Under the pieces are notes generated by a model, which saw nothing but the letters and a program-made list of their open reading frames with translations, was not told where the DNA came from and did no database searches. From Eubacteriaceae bacterium (GTDB lineage: Bacteria; Bacillota; Clostridia; Lachnospirales; Lachnospiraceae), in contig CAJSYQ010000010.1 in assembly GCA_910574015.1 (NCBI GenBank), positions 37,974 through 101,973 of the forward strand: DNA of 64,000 bases. The letters are read 5' to 3'. Position 1 is the stretch's first letter. Each line of letters opens with the position of its first letter. This document shows, piece after piece, positions 8,810-18,380 of the stretch. Position numbers and translations under genes: made by a program.

Positions 8810-10444
8810 CTATTTCTCCTTCCTGTCCACATAAAAAGTGGCCATCTTCTTATCGCTGCCATCCGTGAGGCAGAGCTTCTGTTCCTTCACGGTAAGATAC
8901 TTCCCTGGCTGCGATATGCTCTCAAAGGATACTCCCCTGGCATCAGCCATTCCCGCCACCGTGCGGAAGGTCTGCCGCTTCGCCGCAGCTTCCGAAGCAT
9001 CTGTGTCCTGTGCCAGTGTCACGGTTCCGTCCTCCCCGGCTGTCAGGTAAAGCCCCGGCTTATTTTCTGACTGAATGGATACAAAGGCATCCTTCCCCGG
9101 ATCCGCCTTCCCTTTGGCCAGCACCCATTCCGCATCCCGTTCCGTCTCGGGAGTTCCGGCGAGAACAGCGATATCCTTGTAGGGATATTCCTGATCATTG
9201 CCGGAATTCATAAAATTCTCATGAAACAGGCTGTTTCCCGCTCCATCCCGGATCTTCATGATCGTACCGTTCAGTCCCGCCGCCGTCTCCGACATCACTT
9301 CCACCTTTCCCTTATCGTCGAACCGGAGTTCCGTGATGCAGGCGGAACGGCGGTAGCCGTTTCCACCCGGAAGGGAACCATTGTGATAAACAAAATACGT
9401 TTTTCCCTTGAAATCAAAGACCGCCATATGATTCGTATTGGAGGTGGCAGTGGGAGGCATAAGAACCGAACCGAATTTCCAGGAACCCGTCAGCAGATCA
9501 TCCGTCGTGGCATAGGCCATGCGCTCCCGCCACCCATAAGCGTAGAAGAGATAATATTTCCCGTAATATTTCCCCTCCGCATCCTTTCTCCGGTAGATCC
9601 ATGGCGCCTCCGTAAAGGAGGTGAGGCCGGTCTGGTGGTGCAGCACATCCGCCTCCTCCGGCGTCATTCCACAGGTGATCTTCCCATCCCCGTTCAGATC
9701 CTTTACCGAGATCATATCCTCATTCAGCTCACAGATATAATACTGGCTGTTCCCCCAGGCAAGATAGCGGTGCTCCTCTCCCGAATCATCGGTTTCCACC
9801 CAGACTGTCGGATCAATATCGTCCCAGTTGCTCCGCTGGGGTTCCGTCAGCGTTCCCTGTACCAGCGGCTTTCCAATATCCTTGAACGGGCCGGTGGGAC
9901 TGTCCGCCACGGCCACACCGATGGACTGCTTTCCAGAGGACGTCTTATCCCAGGAACAATAATATAAATAGCAGCGGTCCTTTCCCGCTTCTCCGTCCCG
10001 GTGCTTCACCACCTGGCTCGCCCAGGCAGTGGTGGAGCTTGTGACCCAGTCAACCTCATCCGTGCTTACCTTCATCACTGTCCCCTCGGATTTCCAGTTT
10101 TTCATATCCTTGGTGGAATAGCACACATACTCCGGAATATTGTATATGGCCCGCTTTACTTCACTGTCCGTGGACAGGTCATGTCCGGTATACAGATATA
10201 CCGTATCGCCGTCCACCAGCACCGACGGGTCACCGCCATACTGGTAGTCTCCCGTCTCACTGTCCCCCACCAACGGATTTCCGCCGGTGCTTTTCTGTAA
10301 CGACACCTCGCCATTCTCCAGCGCTGTCATTACCGGCTCCTGCTTTTTCGTCTGCGTACCCTCTTCCTTCTCTCCTCCGGAGCAGGCCGTCAGCCCGGAC
10401 AGTGCCGCCGCCAGCACCAGGGCGCAAAGCTTTCTTCTCTTCAT
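8810..10444 (-). CDS. GH43 lipoprotein with C-terminal AbfB-like domain
   Basis: A 544-residue lipoprotein. The start MKRRKLCALVL at 10444 gives a proper signal with lipobox LTAC and an AAGGGGGA ribosome site; the extension to 10492 is unlikely. The GH43 domain (about 60-410) has YGGDPSVLVDGD, NWDDIDPTVW and SFTEAPWIYRR as candidate catalytic regions. The AbfB/CBM42-like trefoil covers about 415-540 (VSIQSENKPGLYL, GVSFESISQPGKYL). It is clearly a paralogue of the next gene, from which it differs by having a lipid anchor and lacking the Ig-like and Fn3 domains. The pair are almost certainly cotranscribed. Expected role: cell-surface arabinan or arabino-oligosaccharide hydrolysis; exact linkage preference cannot be read. 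Confidence 0.85.
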   Translation of the reverse strand: MKRRKLCALVLAAALSGLTACSGGEKEEGTQTKKQEPVMTALENGEVSLQKSTGGNPLVGDSETGDYQYGGDPSVLVDGDTVYLYTGHDLSTDSEVKRAIYNIPEYVCYSTKDMKNWKSEGTVMKVSTDEVDWVTSSTTAWASQVVKHRDGEAGKDRCYLYYCSWDKTSSGKQSIGVAVADSPTGPFKDIGKPLVQGTLTEPQRSNWDDIDPTVWVETDDSGEEHRYLAWGNSQYYICELNEDMISVKDLNGDGKITCGMTPEEADVLHHQTGLTSFTEAPWIYRRKDAEGKYYGKYYLFYAYGWRERMAYATTDDLLTGSWKFGSVLMPPTATSNTNHMAVFDFKGKTYFVYHNGSLPGGNGYRRSACITELRFDDKGKVEVMSETAAGLNGTIMKIRDGAGNSLFHENFMNSGNDQEYPYKDIAVLAGTPETERDAEWVLAKGKADPGKDAFVSIQSENKPGLYLTAGEDGTVTLAQDTDASEAAAKRQTFRTVAGMADARGVSFESISQPGKYLTVKEQKLCLTDGSDKKMATFYVDRKEK

Positions 10445-10472
10445 TCTGATGGAATCCCCCTTTCCTTGTTGT

Positions 10473-10482
10473 AGCATATGCT
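10473..10482. repeat. 10-base perfect palindrome upstream of GH43 lipoprotein gene
   Basis: AGCATATGCT lies about 29 bases upstream of the ATG at 10444, between the two divergent GH43 genes. It could be an operator half or chance. Confidence 0.25.
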
Positions 10483-10566
10483 GCGGATTCATTTAGGCGT
10501 GGAAAATATTGGAACCTTCTGACCCTGGCAGCATAAAAATTACAAATTTTTGACACACTAATTCTT

Positions 10567-10595
10567 TTGACTTTAATCCTATTCTGAATTATAAT
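10567..10595 (+). promoter_or_regulatory. Sigma-A type promoter of secreted GH43 gene
   Basis: TTGACT (10567-10572), a 17-base spacer and TATAAT (10590-10595), about 61 bases before the ATG at 10656. The boxes are near consensus. A divergent promoter for the minus-strand GH43 pair should lie in the same 211-base gap, but I could not define it. Confidence 0.75.
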
Positions 10596-10655
10596 GGATA
10601 TTAAGAAAATATGCAATACAGCAAAACCATTGCACCAAAAAGGGAGGTCAAAATA

Positions 10656-12749
10656 ATGAGAAAACACCTGAAACGCACGGTGTCCTGCTTTGTGGCTGCC
10701 ACTCTTATGGCTACATCCATAATGGCTCCGCTGAGCCCCGCCGGTACGCCGACTGCACAGGCACAGATCAAAACCCATGTATCGGTACATGATCCGTCCA
10801 TCGCAGTATCCAAGGAAGGTACATACTACGTCTTTGGATCACATATTGATGCTGCCAAATCAACAGACCTGATCAACTGGCAGACATTTACAAATGGTTA
10901 CACTACCCCGAACAACAAACTTTTCGGCGACATGGCAAAGAATCTTGCCGAGCCGTTTAAATGGGCGGGAGACCATGATGTAGATGCCAAAAACTACAGC
11001 ATCTGGGCTCCGGATGTATTCTGGAATCCAAGATATGACAATGGCGACGGGACCAAGGGCGCCTATATGATGTACTTCTGTACCACTTCCACTGCAGTCC
11101 GCTCTGTGATCGCTTTTGCTACATCCCAGAACATTGAGGGACCTTATACGTACAAAAAATCCCTGATCTACTCAGGATTTACCAAGGAGAGCGCCAAGGA
11201 TGGCGGAAGCAGGGTAGATAAGAAGTATACGAACACCAACATCGGCCAGCTCATCGCAAACGGAACACTGAAGGACGGTCTCAACGACAACTGGTTCCGG
11301 GGCAATACTACCTATAACAACAGCTATGCCCCCAACGCCATTGATCCCACCATCTTTGAGGACAAAGACGGCAAACTCTGGATGACGTACGGCTCCTGGT
11401 CCGGCGGTATCTATATCCTGGAAGTTGACCCTGCCACCGGCGATGTAAAATATCCGGGCAAGAACGGCACCGCTTCCGGCAACCGCATTGTAGATCAGTA
11501 TTTCGGGACAAGGATCTCCGGCGGCTTCGCCAAATCCGGAGAGGGCCCTTACATCCTCTATGATAAGGACAGCGATTATTACTATCTGTATGTCTCCTAT
11601 GAATGGCTCGGGGTAGACGGCGGCTACAATATGCGTCTCTTCCGTTCCAAGAATCCGGATGGACCCTATACCGATGCTGCTGGGAACAACGCCGCACTGG
11701 AGAGCATGTCAACAAACTACATGAATAACGGAATCAAGGTTATGGGAAATTACAACCTTCCTTATATCTGGTATGCGTACAAAGCACCCGGCCACAACTC
11801 AGCCTTTATCGACGAAAAGACAGGCAAACGTTTCCTGATCTACCATACACGTTTTCAGGGGCGCGGCGAAGTCCACCAGCTCCGCGTGCACCAGCAGTTC
11901 CTGAATGAACAGGGCTGGCCGGTCACCGCTCCGTATGAGTACACCGGGGAGTCCATCTCTCCTACCGGTTATGCAACGGATGAAGTAGTCGGTGAGTACG
12001 CATTTGTCAATCACGGCATTACCTCTGACAGGACCACAGTGAATGAAGCCAAAAATATTGTTCTCAAGAAAAACGGGACCATTACCGGGGATGTGACAGG
12101 AACCTGGACCGCAAAGGCAGGAACCTACCATATGAGTGTCAAGACCGACGGCGTTACTTACAGCGGCGTATTCCTGAAGCAGACAAAGGAAACCAGCGAC
12201 GCCCAGGTTATGACATTCTCTGCCATCGGCACAAATAACCAGACGGTCTTTGGTGTGAAGAAGTCAGTGGGACTCTCCGCCCCCAAGTCAACTATTTACA
12301 CCGGCGGCAATAAGGATAAGACAGTACAGCTCAAGCTGAATGGTGTGGCTGAATCGGCTTATACCGTATCCTACAAATCCTCTAAGCCTTCCGTAGCCTC
12401 TGTCAGCAAAAAGGGCAAGGTAACAGCTAAGAAGAAGGGATCAACCAAGATCACTGCCACTATAAAGATAGGAAACAGCACCAAAACTGTGTCGAAGACC
12501 ATCAAAGTCAAGAAAGCCTATCTGAAGTTCAGCAAGAAGAAAACTTCGCTGAAGGTAAAGAAATCATACAAATACAGGGTTAAGGCATATGGAATCAAGG
12601 CTTCCTCTGTCCGCTTCAAATCTTCCAAAGCTTCTGTGCTGAAGATCAATAAAAAGACCGGCAAGGCGACGGCTAAGAAAAAAGGAACCGCTAAGATTAC
12701 CGCAAGCTATAAGAAGGCAAAGGTTACCGTTAAGGTAAAAGTAAAATAA
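10656..12749 (+). CDS. Secreted GH43 endo-arabinanase-like enzyme with Ig-like C-terminal repeats
   Basis: A 697-residue secreted protein. The ATG at 10656 has AGGGAGG upstream and starts a signal peptide (MRKHLKRTVSC...APLSPAGTPTAQA). The GH43 domain (about 35-420) has the Asp of SVHDPSIAV, the transition-state Asp in NAIDPTIFED and an acid Glu in GEGPYILYD. A small lipocalin-like C-terminal part of this GH43 group follows (about 455-545, GTWTAKAGTYHMSV, YSGVFLKQ). The end has two Lys-rich bacterial Ig-like domains (about 548-697) ending in TVKVKVK, which may bind the cell wall. Its catalytic part resembles the lipoprotein GH43 at 29203-30846. It is the only plus-strand gene of the arabinan locus. 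Probably an arabinan endo-1,5-alpha-L-arabinosidase. Confidence 0.85.
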   Translation: MRKHLKRTVSCFVAATLMATSIMAPLSPAGTPTAQAQIKTHVSVHDPSIAVSKEGTYYVFGSHIDAAKSTDLINWQTFTNGYTTPNNKLFGDMAKNLAEPFKWAGDHDVDAKNYSIWAPDVFWNPRYDNGDGTKGAYMMYFCTTSTAVRSVIAFATSQNIEGPYTYKKSLIYSGFTKESAKDGGSRVDKKYTNTNIGQLIANGTLKDGLNDNWFRGNTTYNNSYAPNAIDPTIFEDKDGKLWMTYGSWSGGIYILEVDPATGDVKYPGKNGTASGNRIVDQYFGTRISGGFAKSGEGPYILYDKDSDYYYLYVSYEWLGVDGGYNMRLFRSKNPDGPYTDAAGNNAALESMSTNYMNNGIKVMGNYNLPYIWYAYKAPGHNSAFIDEKTGKRFLIYHTRFQGRGEVHQLRVHQQFLNEQGWPVTAPYEYTGESISPTGYATDEVVGEYAFVNHGITSDRTTVNEAKNIVLKKNGTITGDVTGTWTAKAGTYHMSVKTDGVTYSGVFLKQTKETSDAQVMTFSAIGTNNQTVFGVKKSVGLSAPKSTIYTGGNKDKTVQLKLNGVAESAYTVSYKSSKPSVASVSKKGKVTAKKKGSTKITATIKIGNSTKTVSKTIKVKKAYLKFSKKKTSLKVKKSYKYRVKAYGIKASSVRFKSSKASVLKINKKTGKATAKKKGTAKITASYKKAKVTVKVKVK

Positions 12750-12769
12750 CGATTCTTTCAAGAAGAGAA

Positions 12770-12812
12770 AAAAAGACTGGAGAATTTAGTTTCATTCTCC
12801 AGTCTTTTTATT
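12770..12812. terminator. Bidirectional intrinsic terminator
   Basis: AAAGACTGGAGAAT and ATTCTCCAGTCTTT form a 14-base-pair stem with an 8-base loop, with A and T tracts on both sides. It sits between the convergent GH43 gene and the arabinofuranosidase/Cys-rich unit and can serve both. Confidence 0.9.
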
Positions 12813-12820
12813 CGATTCGC

Positions 12821-13084
12821 TTAACAGTTTTCTTCCAGCTTCCATTTCTTGTGGGGACACCGTCCGCTTTTCGCTAAGGCCCGCAGCTCTACATAACAGC
12901 CGCAGGCCGCGCAGGTTCCGGCATTCAGAAGATCACATTCCTTACAGACGGCAAGACGCCTCTCATATTCTGTCCCGCTTACCCGGTCTGCCTCTTTTAT
13001 GGCGTCCCGGTATCTCTCAATCTGTTTCACATCTTCTTCTGCCATCTCCCGCAGCAGACATTTTTTGCAAATCCTTACACCCAT
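12821..13084 (-). CDS. Small Cys-rich zinc-ribbon-like protein (DUF6171-like)
   Basis: An 87-residue protein. The ATG at 13084 begins 1 base after the GH51 stop; an upstream extension would overlap GH51 and is less likely. It has paired cysteines (CKKC near the start, CKEC mid-protein, CAACGC and a final CPHKKW), consistent with a two-site zinc ribbon. I recall such proteins as DUF6171 in Clostridia. It probably shares the GH43/GH51 transcript. Function is unknown; a role in nucleic-acid or protein binding is only a guess from the fold. Confidence 0.65.
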   Translation of the reverse strand: MGVRICKKCLLREMAEEDVKQIERYRDAIKEADRVSGTEYERRLAVCKECDLLNAGTCAACGCYVELRALAKSGRCPHKKWKLEENC

Positions 13085-13085
13085 A

Positions 13086-14600
13086 TCACTTTGAAACCCG
13101 CAGAGCGATGACACTGTTCTTTGGCATGGTCAGCCGGATTCCCTCCGCACTCACCGTATAATCCGAAAAATCCGATTCCTTAACCTGCTCCGGCGCTTCA
13201 AAGGTATTCATGGCATGCATATCCGCGTCGGTCACCACTTTTGCTTCCACCACCTTATAATCCCTGCCGGCAAACTGAATGTCAAGATCCTCCGCCGCTT
13301 CAATGGAGAGGTTGTTCAGTGTAATAGTGATGACACCGTCCTGATCCATCGATACGGATTCTGTGATCTGGGGCACCTGCCATTCCTCTGTGCCGATCTC
13401 CGATACGCCTGACAGAGCGCTTTCCAAAAGATCCGCCCCCTGATGATAACGGTACATATGCATCACGTGATAGGTCGGTGTCTTGATCATCTGTCCGCCC
13501 TCTGTCAGAAGGACAGCCTGCAGTACATTGACCATCTGGGCAAGGGCAGCAATCTTCACACGATCGCTGTGCTTGTTAAAGATGTTCAGGGTAATACCGG
13601 CGATCAATGCATCCCGGATGGTATTCTGCTGATACAGGAAACCAGGATTCGTTCCGGGCTCTGCCGTGTACCAGGATCCCCATTCGTCCACACACATGCC
13701 AATCTCTTTCTCTGGATCATAGTAATCCATGATCGTGCCATGACGGGTCACCAGTTCATCCATATATAATGCTTTTCCCAGAGTCTTATACCACACCTCA
13801 CCGTTGAAGTCAGTAGAGCTTCCTTTGATCTTCCAGCCCTCTGGATGTACATAATAGTGAAGGGAGAGATAATCCATAAATCCATGCTGCTGATCCTCTT
13901 CCTTCGTATTGGCAAATGCAGTCTTAAGCACGCCCTCTGTCCAGAAATAGTCGTCCACATTGGCACCGCAGCAAACCTTCTTGATCGGTTTCTTCTTGTC
14001 ATAATTCCGAACATAGGTCTGATAACGGCGATATTCATTGCCATAAAATTCCGGCGTCATATTGCCGCCGCAGCCCCAGTTTTCATTGCCCACGCCGAAA
14101 AAATCAATCTTCCAGGGTTCGGCATGTCCATTTGCCTTGCGCAGGTCTGCCATGGGAGATACCCCATCAAAGGTCATATATTCCACCCACTCAGACATCT
14201 CCTGAACAGTACCGCTCCCCAGATTTCCATTTACATATGTTTTGCATCCCAGCTGACGGCATAATTCCATAAACTCATGTGTGCCGAAGCTGTTATCCTC
14301 CACAACGCCGCCCCAGTGGGTATTGATCATTTTCTTACGGTTCTCTTTGGGACCGATTCCATCTTTCCAGTGATATTCATCCGCAAAACAGCCGCCGGGC
14401 CATCGCAGCATCGGCACCTTCAGCTCCTTCAGTGCCTCCACTACGTCAATGCGCATCCCGTTTACATTGGGGATCTCCGAGTGATCTCCCACATAGATGC
14501 CCTCATAGATGCATCTTCCCAGATGCTCCGAAAAGTGACCATATACCTCCGGCTCGATCCGGCTCTTCTTATTTTCTTCGTTAATAATTAACTTTGCCAC
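13086..14600 (-). CDS. abfA: GH51 alpha-L-arabinofuranosidase
   Basis: A 504-residue cytoplasmic enzyme that removes terminal alpha-L-arabinofuranosyl units from arabino-oligosaccharides. I chose the GTG at 14600 because AAGGAGAGG lies 6 bases upstream and [10 protein letters not shown] matches the normal GH51 N-terminus; the ATG-led frame to 14654 overlaps the previous gene. Signatures are [23 protein letters not shown], the acid/base Glu in [11 protein letters not shown] and the nucleophile Glu in CVDEWGSWY. The C-terminal beta-sandwich is present. It follows the cytoplasmic GH43 by 16 bases and precedes the small Cys-rich gene by 1 base, so these form one transcript acting on imported oligomers. 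Confidence 0.93.
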   Translation of the reverse strand: MAKLIINEENKKSRIEPEVYGHFSEHLGRCIYEGIYVGDHSEIPNVNGMRIDVVEALKELKVPMLRWPGGCFADEYHWKDGIGPKENRKKMINTHWGGVVEDNSFGTHEFMELCRQLGCKTYVNGNLGSGTVQEMSEWVEYMTFDGVSPMADLRKANGHAEPWKIDFFGVGNENWGCGGNMTPEFYGNEYRRYQTYVRNYDKKKPIKKVCCGANVDDYFWTEGVLKTAFANTKEEDQQHGFMDYLSLHYYVHPEGWKIKGSSTDFNGEVWYKTLGKALYMDELVTRHGTIMDYYDPEKEIGMCVDEWGSWYTAEPGTNPGFLYQQNTIRDALIAGITLNIFNKHSDRVKIAALAQMVNVLQAVLLTEGGQMIKTPTYHVMHMYRYHQGADLLESALSGVSEIGTEEWQVPQITESVSMDQDGVITITLNNLSIEAAEDLDIQFAGRDYKVVEAKVVTDADMHAMNTFEAPEQVKESDFSDYTVSAEGIRLTMPKNSVIALRVSK

Positions 14601-14616
14601 GATTTCCTCTCCTTTT

Positions 14617-15573
14617 CTAATCCTCATAGGAAAATACCGGGCGTCCCTCTTCATCCCATTTTATCTTCATCAGCATCGCATGGCGGTTTGGATTGTAAAG
14701 AGGATCCCCTTCGATCACAGACTCTTTCCGGGCATGATACACCATAATATCATTCCCCTCCTCGTCAACCGTAAAGGAGTTATGTCCCGGTCCGTATATT
14801 TCTCTATCATTATCCGTCTTCAATACCGGATAGCGTTCCTTCTTCCATGACAATGGATCCAGCAGATCCGCATTCTCATCCGCTGTCAGCATTCCCATAC
14901 AATAATTCACTCCGGTATCGCTGGCGGAATATGTCAGAAAGATCTTCCCGTTATGCTTGATCACAGCTGGTCCCTCATTCACCCAAAAGCCGTGGCGCTC
15001 CCAGTCATAATCAGGTGTCGTCAGCAGTACCTGGATTGTCTTAAGTTTATAACCGGACTCCATCTCCCCGATATACAGATTGGAAATCTGCGGACCTACG
15101 CTGACCTTCTCCGCCCACACATAATAATGCTTTCCATTCTGTTCGAAAACTGTGGCATCCAGAGAAAAAGCCTCGAAAGAGAAAAAGTCTCCCTCGGCGC
15201 GTCCCATCTTACCTTTCTCCACCCACTCGTCCTCCATTGGATCCGGGCCCTGGCATTCCAAGACATAGGGACGGATATTAAAGATATTATCGGCCTCGCC
15301 GCCAGCATAATAGATATACCATTTTCCAAAAAGAAAATGCATCTCCGGCGCCCAGATATTGGCAGACATCAAACCATCCTCATGTTTTCTCCAGACATAT
15401 TTTTCCTCTGCCTCCTTCAGGCCGTCCAGGGTTTTGGAACGGCGCAATACAATTCCGTCATAAGCCGGAACGGAAGCAGTAAAGTAATACCATCCGTCTT
15501 TAAAACATACAAAGGGATCCGCTCTCTGCAAAATCCACGGTTCGTTATATTTTATTTCCTTTTCTGCTGACAT
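14617..15573 (-). CDS. Cytoplasmic GH43 arabinosidase/xylosidase-like enzyme
   Basis: A 318-residue GH43 enzyme without signal peptide. The ATG at 15573 ([12 protein letters not shown]) has AAGGAGG 8-10 bases upstream. Visible propeller motifs are [15 protein letters not shown] (catalytic base Asp), [16 protein letters not shown] (Asp) and [13 protein letters not shown] (acid Glu), plus the metal-site His region GPGHNSF. The length, lack of accessory modules and place before GH51 suggest an exo-acting alpha-L-arabinofuranosidase on imported short arabinans. Beta-xylosidase activity cannot be excluded from sequence alone. It has its own promoter overlapping the terminator of the upstream binding-protein gene. 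Confidence 0.85.
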   Translation of the reverse strand: MSAEKEIKYNEPWILQRADPFVCFKDGWYYFTASVPAYDGIVLRRSKTLDGLKEAEEKYVWRKHEDGLMSANIWAPEMHFLFGKWYIYYAGGEADNIFNIRPYVLECQGPDPMEDEWVEKGKMGRAEGDFFSFEAFSLDATVFEQNGKHYYVWAEKVSVGPQISNLYIGEMESGYKLKTIQVLLTTPDYDWERHGFWVNEGPAVIKHNGKIFLTYSASDTGVNYCMGMLTADENADLLDPLSWKKERYPVLKTDNDREIYGPGHNSFTVDEEGNDIMVYHARKESVIEGDPLYNPNRHAMLMKIKWDEEGRPVFSYED

Positions 15574-15610
15574 ATCACAGCCTCCTTTTCTGATAAATAA
15601 TATTATCTCC

Positions 15611-15639
15611 ATTATAACCGTAAATAGAAAAAAGGGCAA
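15611..15639 (-). promoter_or_regulatory. Promoter of GH43-GH51 unit, overlapping a terminator
   Basis: TATAAT (15616-15611) is preceded 17 bases upstream by TTGCCC (15639-15634). The -35 lies in the 3' arm of the terminator at 15630-15660, so transcription could end and restart here. Confidence 0.55.
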
Positions 15640-15660
15640 GACTTATTGTCCTGCCCTTTT
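15630..15660 (-). terminator. Terminator after binding-protein gene
   Basis: AAAAGGGCA and TGCCCTTTT (9 pairs), extended by GAC/GTC after one mismatch, enclose a TTATT loop. On the minus strand it is followed by a T-rich tract. It lies 22 bases after the stop of the solute-binding protein at 15682. Confidence 0.75.
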
Positions 15661-15681
15661 GATAATCTCACATCGCTATGA

Positions 15682-17265
15682 TCATGAATTCTCTTCAACC
15701 ATTGTGGTGTATTTCTGGATATCTGCATCAGAAAGTACATTGTATCCGTCCGGTCCAAAGTAGTCGATCATCGCTTTTGCATGGAAGTAGTTTGCCTTGG
15801 AGGTTGCCTCATCTACATAGTCGGCAGCCTTCGCTGTACCACCGTCCACAAGATCATGGATACCGATATTGTTAAAGTACTCGTCACAGAAATTCCAATA
15901 TCCTGCAATACTGGTCCAGCCATATGGGATCGGCTGCAGACAGCTCTTGAAGTACTCTTTCCAGTAGCCTACATTTGTATCGTCCATACCCTTGCAGTAC
16001 ATGTCGATATAAGCATCCCATACTTCCTGGTTTGTGGTAATCGGCGCCGGCATTACGTCATATTTCAGAGCAAGTCCGTTGGCATTCTGCTGCGTCTCAT
16101 CGTTGTAAAGCTCAATTCTTGTCTTCCATCCGTCCTGTCCGAAGCTCATGAACTTCAGAAGCTCATATGCTTCTCTCGGATGCTCACATGCCGGTGTCAG
16201 ACCACCGAAGTCGATGGTGGCGATGCTGTGATGTCCAGCCTTTGCATCCTCTTTGCTTACAGAAGGAATTACATAAGGAATAATGTCAATGTTGTAATCT
16301 TTCTTATATGCCTCTGTGTTCCATGTATTTTGGAATGTCCAGAACGCCTCTGTGAACAGTGCCACGTGCTCAGATGCACCACACCATCCCTCGAAGTCGC
16401 CCAGCCAGTTCTCCATAGCCGGAGTGTTTGTAACCGGAGCAATATAACCGCCCTGTTTCAATTCTGCGAACTGCTGCTCACCGATCGCCCATGCACTCAG
16501 GTCGAATTTCTCACCGTCAAACCCGAACTCACCGATGACCTTCTGGGAAGAAGCGATTCCATAATAGGAATCCAGTCTGTTGTAATATCCGCATCCATAG
16601 TACGCCTTACCATCTGAGGAATCTTTTACCGTTGCTTTCTTGATCAGTTCGATCATATCATCCCATGTCCAGTTTCTATCCGGTACAGGAATATTCAGTT
16701 TCTTGAGAACGTTCAGGTCAATGTACATAACGCCCGGGAAGAACTTGACCGGTACGGCATATCTGTGTCCGGACTGGAATGTACCGATGCCGGCATCGTT
16801 AATGGTAGATGCAAGTTCTTTAGTCTCAGGATCGGAATCCCAAAGATTCTTGATATCTGCAAGAAGTGTGTTGCTCAGGGCAAAGTCTGCATCCGAGAAC
16901 ATAATAACATCCGGGGAATTCTTATCTGCTACCAGTGAATTCAGGGTGTCGTTGTAGCTTGATACATTCTCGTATACCGGTTTTACCTTAATATTCGGAT
17001 AAATCTCCATAAAACGGTTTGCCAGATACTGAACGGTCTCATCCTGATCGAAATGGAAGTAAGTCAGCTCAATATTCTCTGTGGTGATGTCCTTCGCCTT
17101 CTTATACTTAATGCCATGAAGTTCCACTTCTTCAGTCTCGCCAGAAACCTTCATCTCACCGCTTGGTTTATCCGGTCCTTTGCCTTCGTTGCCTTTACCG
17201 CCACACGCTGTCAGACCGATAACCATAGTTACAGCCAGCGCCATGGCCAATAATTTTTTCCTCAT
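15682..17265 (-). CDS. ABC importer solute-binding lipoprotein
   Basis: A 527-residue extracellular solute-binding protein of the sugar ABC type (MalE/UgpB-like). It has a signal with lipobox LTACGG at about residue 21, then an acidic linker (residues 25-45) and a two-lobed binding domain. NSPDVIMFSDADF and LTPACEHPREAYELLKFMSF are typical of the family. It lies 98 bases downstream of the second permease pair and probably works with it to import arabino-oligosaccharides; the cytoplasmic GH43 and GH51 genes follow it. It has its own extended -10 promoter with flanking inverted repeat. Substrate is inferred from neighbours only. Confidence 0.87.
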   Translation of the reverse strand: MRKKLLAMALAVTMVIGLTACGGKGNEGKGPDKPSGEMKVSGETEEVELHGIKYKKAKDITTENIELTYFHFDQDETVQYLANRFMEIYPNIKVKPVYENVSSYNDTLNSLVADKNSPDVIMFSDADFALSNTLLADIKNLWDSDPETKELASTINDAGIGTFQSGHRYAVPVKFFPGVMYIDLNVLKKLNIPVPDRNWTWDDMIELIKKATVKDSSDGKAYYGCGYYNRLDSYYGIASSQKVIGEFGFDGEKFDLSAWAIGEQQFAELKQGGYIAPVTNTPAMENWLGDFEGWCGASEHVALFTEAFWTFQNTWNTEAYKKDYNIDIIPYVIPSVSKEDAKAGHHSIATIDFGGLTPACEHPREAYELLKFMSFGQDGWKTRIELYNDETQQNANGLALKYDVMPAPITTNQEVWDAYIDMYCKGMDDTNVGYWKEYFKSCLQPIPYGWTSIAGYWNFCDEYFNNIGIHDLVDGGTAKAADYVDEATSKANYFHAKAMIDYFGPDGYNVLSDADIQKYTTMVEENS

Positions 17266-17297
17266 GATTTTCCTCCTTTATAAGAAATTTTTATCAA

Positions 17298-17327
17298 TTA
17301 TGGCTTATTATAACATAACTGCCATAA
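17298..17327 (-). promoter_or_regulatory. Extended -10 promoter flanked by an inverted repeat (candidate operator)
   Basis: On the minus strand the sequence TGTTATAAT gives an extended -10 (hexamer 17312-17307) with no good -35. The 7-base arms TTATGGC (17298-17304) and GCCATAA (17321-17327) flank it exactly. A repressor bound to the arms would cover the -10. It drives the solute-binding protein gene at 17265. Confidence 0.6.
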
Positions 17328-17363
17328 TAGTTCTACAGTTTTTGTACAAGATTGCTGCATTTT

Positions 17364-18380
17364 TTATTCTCCTGTGATACCGGTTCGGTCAATACTCTCT
17401 ACAAAGTATCTCTGGAGTATAAAGTACATCAGCATCAGCGGCAGGGCTGTCAGCATCGTACCGGCCATATTGATGGACTCATTGATACTGGTGGCCGCAT
17501 TAACCGCCGTCTGGGAATACTTGTCGTAATTCTGTGCGAAATTGCTCAGCTGGATCACCAGCGAAGTCCATCCGGTCTCTTTCATTACGCCCGCCACATA
17601 CATCTGTGTAAGATAGGATTCATTCCAGTACCACACAAAGGAAAACAGTGATACGGTAATAAATGCCGGGGCTGCCGATGGCAGCGAGATCCGGAAGAAG
17701 GATTTAAAGTATCCGGCGCCGTCAATCTGTGCTGCCTCGATCAACACCTTCGGTACCTGGCGGAAGAACTGCCAGAAGATCAGGATAAAGATCGGCGCAT
17801 TGATCCCCTGCCCCAGCAGGGCAGGCACTACAAAAGCCCATAGTGTTCCCAGGATCCCCATGTTGGAATACAGTACATAGGTGGAGATCATCGTAGCCTG
17901 GGTTGGCAGGATAAAGGTGAAGAGAATGATCACCAGTACAAGCTTCTTAAGAGGAAACTCAAAACGCGCCAGTCCATAGCCAATAATGGAACATGATATC
18001 AGGTTGCACAGGGTAGGCACGCCGGCGATGACAATACTCTTGCCGAAGGATGCCCAGAAGTCCATACTCTTAGCCGCCTGAAGATAATTGGCAACCGTAG
18101 GAGAACTTGGAATCCAGTTAATGGATGAATCCAAGAGATCATCGAGTGTCATGAAACCGGTACTGATCATATGCAGGATTGGATTCAGATAGATGAATCC
18201 GACACAGATCAGTAATGCATAGATGCAAAACGGTTTCAAAAAACCTTGTTTCTCTTTAGAGCCCAGCATAAATTTCCTAAATTTTTCTTTCGTAAATCTA
18301 GGCTGCGTCGTTGTCGCATTAGCTGCCAAGGCTTTCATTGCTTGTTTATTTGCTTTCCGCTCTTGCCTGCTTAGCCGCAT
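17364..18380 (-). CDS. Sugar ABC importer permease (MalG-like), second pair
   Basis: A 338-residue membrane protein with about six transmembrane segments and the ATPase-contact EAA loop EAAQIDGAGYFKSFFRISLP. The ATG at 18380 is preferred over GTG 18389, because GGAGG is spaced 10 bases from the ATG but only about one from the GTG. The cytoplasmic N-terminus is basic. It overlaps the end of the previous permease gene by 35 bases, so the two are cotranslated. It should pair with that permease and the binding protein at 15682-17265. No ATP-binding subunit is encoded in the locus, so a shared multi-sugar ATPase elsewhere is inferred. Confidence 0.87.
   Translation of the reverse strand: MRLSRQERKANKQAMKALAANATTTQPRFTKEKFRKFMLGSKEKQGFLKPFCIYALLICVGFIYLNPILHMISTGFMTLDDLLDSSINWIPSSPTVANYLQAAKSMDFWASFGKSIVIAGVPTLCNLISCSIIGYGLARFEFPLKKLVLVIILFTFILPTQATMISTYVLYSNMGILGTLWAFVVPALLGQGINAPIFILIFWQFFRQVPKVLIEAAQIDGAGYFKSFFRISLPSAAPAFITVSLFSFVWYWNESYLTQMYVAGVMKETGWTSLVIQLSNFAQNYDKYSQTAVNAATSINESINMAGTMLTALPLMLMYFILQRYFVESIDRTGITGE

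Noticed and set aside
12400..12749. Lys-rich coding repeats at the end of the GH43 gene as a nucleotide repeat or CRISPR
   Set aside because: They are protein-level Ig-like motifs with irregular nucleotide spacing.
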